Assembly (NCBI GenBank): GCA_049997955.1
Contig: JAEBDY010000019.1
Coordinates: forward strand, 62,001-126,000
DNA length: 64,000 nt
Reading direction: 5' to 3'
Source: Umezawaea sp049997955
Lineage (GTDB): Bacteria > Actinomycetota > Actinomycetes > Mycobacteriales > Pseudonocardiaceae
The notes under the pieces: model-generated
Databases searched by the model: none
Told to the model about the DNA's origin: nothing
The model's input: the letters and a program-made list of their open reading frames with translations, nothing else
In this document: positions 54,001-64,000 of the stretch, one piece after another
Numbering within the stretch: position 1 is the stretch's first letter
Layout of the letters: each line of letters begins with the position of its first letter
Made by a program: the position numbers and the translations under genes

Positions 54001-55393
54001 CTCCGCGATCGCCACCCGCGAACCACAATTGGCGCTGCGCGCCGGCGTGGTGTTCGCGCCGCGCCTGGTCCGCCACGACGGCGGGCCGACCTCGTTCGAC
54101 GGCTTCGGCCGGGGGACGGTCCTCGTCACGGGTGCCGGTGGCGGCCTCACGGAACCGCTGGTGCGCCACCTCGTCGCCGACCACGAGGTGAAGCGCCTGG
54201 TGCTGGTGAGCAGGCGCGGCGCGGCGGCCGACGGCATGGCGGCGCTGTGCGAAGACCTCGGGGTCGACGTCCGGCTTGAGGCATGCGACGTGTCCGACCG
54301 CGCGGCGCTCGGCCTGCTCCTCGCCGACATCCCGGACCTCACGGCGGTCGTGCACACCGCCGCCGTGCTGGACGACGGGACCATCCCGTCGCTGACACCG
54401 GAGCGGATCGACCGGGTGCTGGCGCCCAAGGTCGACGGCGTGCTGAACCTGCACGACCTGACCGCGGACCGGAACCTGTCCGCGTTCGTGCTGTTCTCCT
54501 CGCTGTCGGGCACGCTCGGCGGGGCGGGTCTCGGCAACTACTCCGCGGCCAACGCCTTCCTGGACGCCTTCGCCCAGCACCGCCACGCGCTCGGGCTGCC
54601 CGCGGTGTCGCTCGCGTGGGGGCTGTGGGAACAACGCGGCGGCATGGTCGGCAGGCTGGACGACGTCGACCTCACCCGGATGTCCCGGCTGGGCGGTGTG
54701 CTCATGTCGACGGAGGAAGGACTCGCCCTGTTCGACGTGGCCGTCGCCGACGGCCGTCCGCTGCTCGCCCCGGCGAAGCTCGACCTGGCGGCGCTGCGCG
54801 CGCAGGCCGGGACCGGGGAACTGGCAGCGTTGTTCCGCGGTCTCGTCCGGACGACGGGTCGTCGGGCCGCGGTGTCCACTTCGGACATCGGCTCGCTCGC
54901 GGACCGGTTGGCCGCGCTGTCCCCGGACGAGCGGGCGCACACGCTGCTCGAACTGGTGCGCGGCCGGGTCGCCGCGGTGCTCGGCCACACGTCACCCGAC
55001 GCGGTCGCGCCGGGACGCCCGTTCAAGGAGCTCGGGTTCGACTCGCTCACCTCGGTCGAGCTGCGCAACCGGCTCAACGCCGCCACCGGCCTGAGGCTGC
55101 CCGCGACGCTGGTCTTCGACCACCCGACGCCGGACGCGGTGGCCCGGCGACTGGGAGCCGAACTGGTGCCGGAGGCCGTCCCGGTGTTCGAGGAGCTGGA
55201 CCGCCTGGAGGCCCGCCTTACCGCGCTGGCGGCCGACGACGAGGCTCGCGGCGGCGTCACCGCGCGACTGCGGGCGCTGCTGTGGAAGTGGGACGCGACC
55301 GGTGGCGACGACGACGGGTCGGACGACGAGCACGAGCCGGTCACCGACGACGAGATGTTCGATCTCATCGATAAGGAACTCGGCTCCATCTGA
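39005..55393 (+). CDS. Type I modular PKS: KSQ loading module plus extender modules 1-3
   Basis: 5462 residues; GTG 39005 is six bases after AGGAGG. Loading: KSQ (Gln174 in DSGQSSSLVAV at 39524), AT with HAFH (malonyl), ACP (Ser 41693). Module 1: KS (Cys 42380), AT with GQSQGE and YASH (methylmalonyl), KR with Phe for the catalytic Tyr (GQATFAAAN, 45371), ACP (Ser 45833). Module 2: KS (Cys 46529), AT with HAFH (malonyl), KR (Tyr 49559; VDD, B1-type), ACP (Ser 50024). Module 3: KS (Cys 50717), AT with YASH (methylmalonyl), DH (His 52880, Asp 53357), KR (Tyr 54539, LDD; cofactor loop GAGGGLT), ACP (Ser 55043), C-terminal docking helices. Predicted intermediate: acetyl starter, keto, hydroxyl, alkene. 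No ER domains. Product family not recognised. Confidence 0.95.
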   Translation: MVNAVHGTRSGSGQDVAVVGMACRLPGADSPEAFWRLLAGGTSAVSPAPADRLAADVDAPHHGGFLADVAGFDPAFFGISPREAAMMDPQQRLVLELAWEALEDARTVPATLAGTRTGVFVGAMADDYAALLHRRGLDAITQHTLTGLHRGAIANRVSYLLDAHGPSLTVDSGQSSSLVAVHLACESLRSGESIIAVAGGVNLILAPESTVGADRFGGLSPDGRCFTFDARANGYARGEGGGLVVLKPLAAALADGDRIHCVIRGGAVNNDGTGENFTAPNPLAQQEVLREAYRDAGVDPGLVGYVELHGTGTRLGDPVEAAALGAVVGTAPGRTAPLVVGSAKTNVGHLEGAAGVVGLLKLVLAIRHRGLPASLNFEHPNPDIPLAALNLVVPTEFAEWPDDDGPLLAGVSSFGMGGTNCHLVLSSPPESPPAPVVAEDRAVPVVLSGVGAEAVRAQAARLRSFVDGNPDLALPDLGRSAATTRTAFRHRAGVVARDRGGLLRALDGLASGVTPVRSSDGGGGVAFLFSGQGAQRTGMGRELCARFPVFADVVAAVGVPLDEVDARRTEWAQPALFAFEVGMFRLLESWGVRPDYLVGHSVGELAAAHVAGVLSLRDAVALVSARARLMQALPGGGAMVSLRVAEAEVRPLLVEGVSIAAVNGPEATVVSGDEEPVLALAAHFASLGRRTKRLPVSHAFHSHRVDGMLAEFGAVAEGLTYHEPRVPIVSNVTGGRATDLTSPEYWVRHVREAVRFADGLAWLGDRGVTTFVELGPDAALTALGRDCLPDAAFVASQRKDVPEETALAEAVAELHTCGVEVDWEAVFAGARVVDLPTYAFQRQDHWFDRTAGPAPEPVRGLDDLLAVVRAHAAAVLGHPSGDDVAADLTFKGLGLDSIGSVELCRRLDDATGLRLPSTLLYDHPTPADLARHLESLASGDRDAVEVVTRAAPDEPIAIVAMACRYPGGIGSPEDLWRLLAEGGDAITGLPVDRGWRLDSLYDPDPTRNGKSYTREGGFLHDAAEFDAAFFGISPREALGMDPQQRLLLETSWEVLERAGIDPVSLRGSRSGVFIGATHLDYGPRLHEAAPGQDGFALTGSTTSVASGRIAYTFGFEGPAITVDTACSSSLVALHLACQALRQGEATLAIAGGATVMSGPGMLVDASRLRGVSVDARCKSFAAAADGTGLAEGVGVLLVERLSDARRHGHSVLAVVRGSAVNSDGASNGLAAPNGRAQERVVRLALANARLSTSDVDVVEAHGTGTKLGDPIEANALIATYGRDRDRPLWLGSVKSNIGHTQAAAGVAGVMKLVLALRHGELPRTLHVDAPSPHVDWAAGAVELATEPRPWPRDPERPRRGGVSSFGISGTNAHVVLEEPDDQDEQPVATAPQVLPWMLSAKTSDALAAQTARLAEFVTASPESDLADIASSLAGTRARLQHRAVVVAADRDGFLAGLAASPVTGVARDTGKVAFVFPGQGSQWVGMARDLLAQSPVFAARMAECAAALAPHVDWSLFDALGDAAALERSDVVQPVLFAVMVSLAEVWRSLGVVPAAVVGQSQGEIAAACVAGALSLPDAARVVALRSKVVLVLSGRGGLVSVPLPVDEVRGLLGEGLSVAAVNGPSSIVVSGDLAGLEVLLATVEGAKRVQGDYASHSAHVEEVRDDLLAALVGITPRTPEIPFVSTVTGEPVEVADAEYWYSNLRRTVLLEPVIRDLAEHGFGTFVEVSTHPVLRMPLTQTVGDAVVSGTLRRDEGGLARFLTSAAELWVRGVDVDLLGGFTGRRVDLPTYAFQRKRFWLDVHSEALGNDLAYRLAWQPVDVPAATALPGRWVVVAPLSLADGDFVRALVGLGAEVVVDGQVEGPADGVLSLLAFGPDALHRTAALVRDPGTDAPLWVATSGDVDQAALWGLGRVAALEHPDRWGGLVELPDVLDGRAARRLTGVLAGTGEDQISLRGNGVQARRLVRTRLTPARPWRPAGTVLVTGATGVLGPKVATWLARNGAEHLLLVSRRGPDAPGAEALRADLTALGTAVTIEACDVADRDALAALLARHPVSAVVHAAGVLDDGVIGSQTPQRIDAVLRAKATAAVNLHELTSDLSAFVLFSSVVGTLGRAGQATFAAANAVLDALARHRHDQGLAATSIAWGPWQGDDMVGEELRRGGLSPMSAESALSSLREAVDSGEPAVVVASVDWERFAPAFTAVRPSPLLADLVGVGETETVSPLVQRLASLTAAEQDRALLDLVCAQVAVVLGHSSGAEVETGRAFREVGFDSLTAVELRNRLNAVTGLKLATTVVFNHTNPIALAGHLRAELLGAVPAAPDLPTAVDPAADPIAIVAMACRYPGGVRTPDELWRLVAAGTDAISALPTDRGWDVEGIYDPDQTRPGTTSTREGGFLHDAAEFDPAFFGISPREAVSMDPQQRLLLETSWEVFERAGIDPASLRGSRAGVFTGVASQDVYGPRMDAAPQEHEGYLLTGSAASILSGRVSYTFGLEGPAITVDTACSSSLVALHLAAQALRQGECTLALAGGVTVMATPGTFIEFSRQGGLAPDGRCKAFSSSADGTSWSEGVGVLLLERLSDARRLGHPVLALVRGSAVNQDGASNGLTAPNGPAQERVIRQALASAGLSTSDVDAVEAHGTGTTLGDPIEAQALLATYGQDRDRQLWLGSLKSNIGHAQAAAGVGGVIKMVQAMRHGVLPRTLHVDEPSPHVDWSKGSVELLTESRPWDGNGRPRRVGVSSFGVSGTNAHVIIEHVATPVVVPTGPSGAVPWVLSAKTPEALRDLASRLAEVDARPADVGYTLAVGRSHLEFRAAVVGEDRDDLVAKLRDVVISRVGSGKVAFLFSGQGSQRLGMGRELYGRFPVFAEAFDAVGLAVTGDLDETGVAQPALFALEVALFRLLESWGVCPDFVMGHSVGELAAAHVAGVLSLADAVVLVSARARLMQALPAGGAMVSLEATEAEVLPLVGPDVSIAAVNGPLATVVSGEQDAVLDIAAYFYSLGRRTKRLAVSHAFHSHRMDGMLAEFAAVAEGLAYDEPRIPVVSNVTGGLADVASPGYWVRHVREAVRFADGLACLAAEGVTRFVELGPDGVLSGLVDGGFAVPLLRRDRAEDVAVMEALGRLHVEGVDVDWEAVFTGAAKVELPTYAFQRQRYWVGTPTRQAVDQRFWEILDQADADAPLSTVLPALSSWRHRDPDQDWCYRVDWRPIPDGPSTLSGRWLVLHLDDEVVRALTRHGADVVSDPDAGPFAGVLALPGHDVTEVLALVHAGIAAPLWVVTRAAVPVGETVHDPLRAALWGLGRAVALEHPDRWGGLVDLPAVADERALDRLCAVLAGLGGEDQVAIRDSGVHARRLVRALPTAKPADGWTPAGTVLVTGGTGALGARVAKWLARGGADHLVLVSRRGPDAPGAADLVADLEAMDVRVTVAACDVADRAALADLLVVHPPDAVVHTAGVVDDGMLDSLTPERFEAVFGPKATAALNLHELAGDLAAFVLFSSAAGVLGNAGQGNYSAANAVLDALADHRRASGLPATSIAWGAWAEDGMATGGAAAQRIHRTGFGTMKPDRALAALGAALRRDETAVMIADVDWEKFGPGFTAARPSPLLADLLPPARAASGLDLGGLSEVERDRRLLDLVRVSVAAVLGHSSATAIRTDGAFKDLGFDSLTAVELRNRLAATTGLTLSSTLVFDHPTPVALAGLLRAELFGGQDDVADRPDAAAAVDEPIAIVAMSCRFPGGVESPEDLWRLLVDDGDAITEFPTDRGWDLAALYHPDPDHSGTSYVRHGGFLRGAAGFDAGFFGISPREALAMDPQQRVLLETSWEALERAGIDPLSLRGSKTGVFVGSNGQDYAALLRQVPDTVEGYLGVGIAGSVVSGRVAYSLGVEGPAITVDTACSSSLVALHLAAQSLRQGECPLALVAGVTVMATPEGFVEFSRQRGLAPDGRCKPFAAGADGTGWSEGVGVLLVERLSDARRLGHPVLAVVRGSAVNQDGASNGLTAPNGPSQQRVIRQALANAGLSASDVDVVEAHGTGTRLGDPIEAQALLATYGQGRDRPLWLGSVKSNLGHTQAAAGVAGVIKVVLAMRHGVLPRTLHVDEPSPHVDWSAGAVELLTEARPWDGVRRAGVSSFGVSGTNAHVVLEHVSAPDERSTGAAGDVPWVLSGKTADALRDQASRLAAFVRSGPDVGLGDVAFSLAATRAAFEHRAVVVAADRDGFLAGLAEPPVSGVAGDTGKVVFVFPGQGSQWVGMACELLGQSEVFAGRMGECAEVLSRYVDWSLFEVLGDEVALARVDVVQPVLFAVMVSLAEVWRSFGVVPDAVVGHSQGEIAAACVSGALSLDDAARVVALRSKAILVLSGRGGMVSVPLPVDEVRGLIGGGVSIAAVNGPSSVVVSGSPAGLAEVLARVERAKRIPVDYASHSVQVEEIHDELLVVLDGIVPCEPEVEFVSTVTGAPVGRLDAEYWYRNLRQTVLLEPVVRGLVERGFGTFVEMSPHPVLTVAVGETAEDAVVVGTLRRGEGGLARFLTSAAELWVRGVRVDLMTGVTGRRVDLPTYPFQRERFWPLVGPRPGDMAAVGMTAADHPLLGAAVPLAGADGFLLTGRLSLDTHPWLADHAVGGTVLLPGTAFVELALRAGDQVGCARIEELTIEAPLVVPPTGGVQVQLVVGAAGESGSRPVELHSRRDEEPWTRHATGLLAGTAAAPDFDLRQWPPAGAAVLGLDDLHDRLADRGVHYGEAFQGVEAAWSRDGELYVQVRSPGEDAGLFGLHPALLDAALQPLALGTLLTPDRRPFAWNGVSLHATGATALRVRITATGEDSVAVRVADSSGRPVASVAELVLRPAPNPVCHDSLHRVDWTPVAAVDEVVPVTAAVIGDDGFGLASALGIPSYQDISAFDDAPELVFAAQVGPDTGDVAADVRAATHRTLDLLQRWLADDRFTAARLVLVTGPVTDLVTAPVWGLVRSAQVENPDRFVLLELDGASTAVVPSAIATREPQLALRAGVVFAPRLVRHDGGPTSFDGFGRGTVLVTGAGGGLTEPLVRHLVADHEVKRLVLVSRRGAAADGMAALCEDLGVDVRLEACDVSDRAALGLLLADIPDLTAVVHTAAVLDDGTIPSLTPERIDRVLAPKVDGVLNLHDLTADRNLSAFVLFSSLSGTLGGAGLGNYSAANAFLDAFAQHRHALGLPAVSLAWGLWEQRGGMVGRLDDVDLTRMSRLGGVLMSTEEGLALFDVAVADGRPLLAPAKLDLAALRAQAGTGELAALFRGLVRTTGRRAAVSTSDIGSLADRLAALSPDERAHTLLELVRGRVAAVLGHTSPDAVAPGRPFKELGFDSLTSVELRNRLNAATGLRLPATLVFDHPTPDAVARRLGAELVPEAVPVFEELDRLEARLTALAADDEARGGVTARLRALLWKWDATGGDDDGSDDEHEPVTDDEMFDLIDKELGSI
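50930..51180 (+). repeat. 251-bp block in KS3, identical to 60704-60954 in KS5
   Basis: Both copies start CTGGTGGAGCGGTTGTCGGA and end GTTGGCGACCTA, with no difference found by reading. They encode the same part of two KS domains. Much of the end is also shared with KS4 (from about 56430), with single-base changes. Confidence 0.85.
51716..52029 (+). repeat. 314-bp block in AT3, identical to 61484-61797 in AT5
   Basis: It begins GGTGTCGCGGGTGACACC and ends at GCGGCGGC, where module 5 switches to the version found in module 4. It covers the start of the AT up to just past the active-site GHSQG. Confidence 0.85.
52082..52285 (+). repeat. 204-bp block in AT3, identical to 57437-57640 in AT4
   Basis: It begins CGGTCCAAGGCGATCC and ends GATTCCGGTGGA, just before the YASH specificity motif. 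AT5 carries the same stretch with a few substitutions. Confidence 0.8.
52784..52897 (+). repeat. 114-bp block in DH3, identical to 62552-62665 in DH5
   Basis: It covers the DH N terminus including the catalytic His codon. The distance to the module 5 copy (9768 bases) is exactly that of the AT3/AT5 block, so one continuous conversion tract with later changes is possible. Confidence 0.8.
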
Positions 55394-55441
55394 CCTGCTC
55401 TGCTGCCTCCCTGCTCCTGCTGCCCAGAGGACGTGACCGGT

Positions 55442-64000
<8,559 letters not shown>

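Overview
This window comes from a high-GC actinomycete chromosome. Many starts are GTG, genes are often coupled by GTGA/ATGA overlaps, and giant modular NRPS and PKS genes are present. The gene style fits a rare actinomycete of the Pseudonocardiales type (inference from general appearance only; no rRNA gene is present). Essentially the whole window is secondary-metabolism or accessory DNA.

Layout. (1) 1-2384: a partial quinone-oxidoreductase-like gene, decayed small genes, an MFS/deazaflavin-oxidoreductase chimeric remnant and an intact CGNR zinc-finger regulator. (2) 2385-23526: a compact nonribosomal-peptide cluster. It starts with a StrR-type regulator and a type II thioesterase carrying one apparent frameshift. 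A tightly coupled operon of ten genes follows: cobalamin/radical-SAM methylase, Fe(II)/2-oxoglutarate oxygenase, MFS exporter, A-PCP, MbtH, C-A-PCP, C-A-(N-methyltransferase)-PCP-C, stand-alone A, P450 and PCP-thioesterase. Counted by A domains this is a four-residue line whose last module is split over three proteins with a P450 between them. I do not recognise the product. (3) 23527-36216: an accessory zone full of decayed fragments (integrase, IS481 and IS5 transposases, aminotransferase, secreted protein, unknowns). Islands of intact genes remain: a DUF2975/XRE pair behind a large perfect palindrome, an alpha/beta hydrolase, a TRIC-like membrane protein, and a TetR-controlled set (F420-reductase-like dehydrogenase, TetR, NtaA-type flavin monooxygenase, MFS pump) with candidate operator palindromes. 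(4) 36217-64000: the start of a type I polyketide cluster. A large LuxR (LAL) regulator is followed by a three-extender-module PKS with a KSQ loading module (39005-55393), then a second PKS that runs off the window end (55442 to 64000, open throughout).

Predicted PKS chemistry, read from motifs: acetyl starter (KSQ, malonyl-AT); module 1 methylmalonyl with a KR whose catalytic Tyr is Phe (keto expected); module 2 malonyl, B1-type KR (hydroxyl); module 3 methylmalonyl, DH and KR (alkene, though the KR cofactor loop is unusual); module 4 methylmalonyl, A2-type KR (hydroxyl); module 5 methylmalonyl, DH and KR (alkene), with the KR cut by the window edge. Modules 3, 4 and 5 share DNA blocks of 114 to 314 bp that are identical, a sign of recent gene conversion.

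The two clusters have separate regulators and exporters and are divided by about 12.7 kb of rearranged DNA. I treat them as two neighbouring pathways rather than one hybrid.
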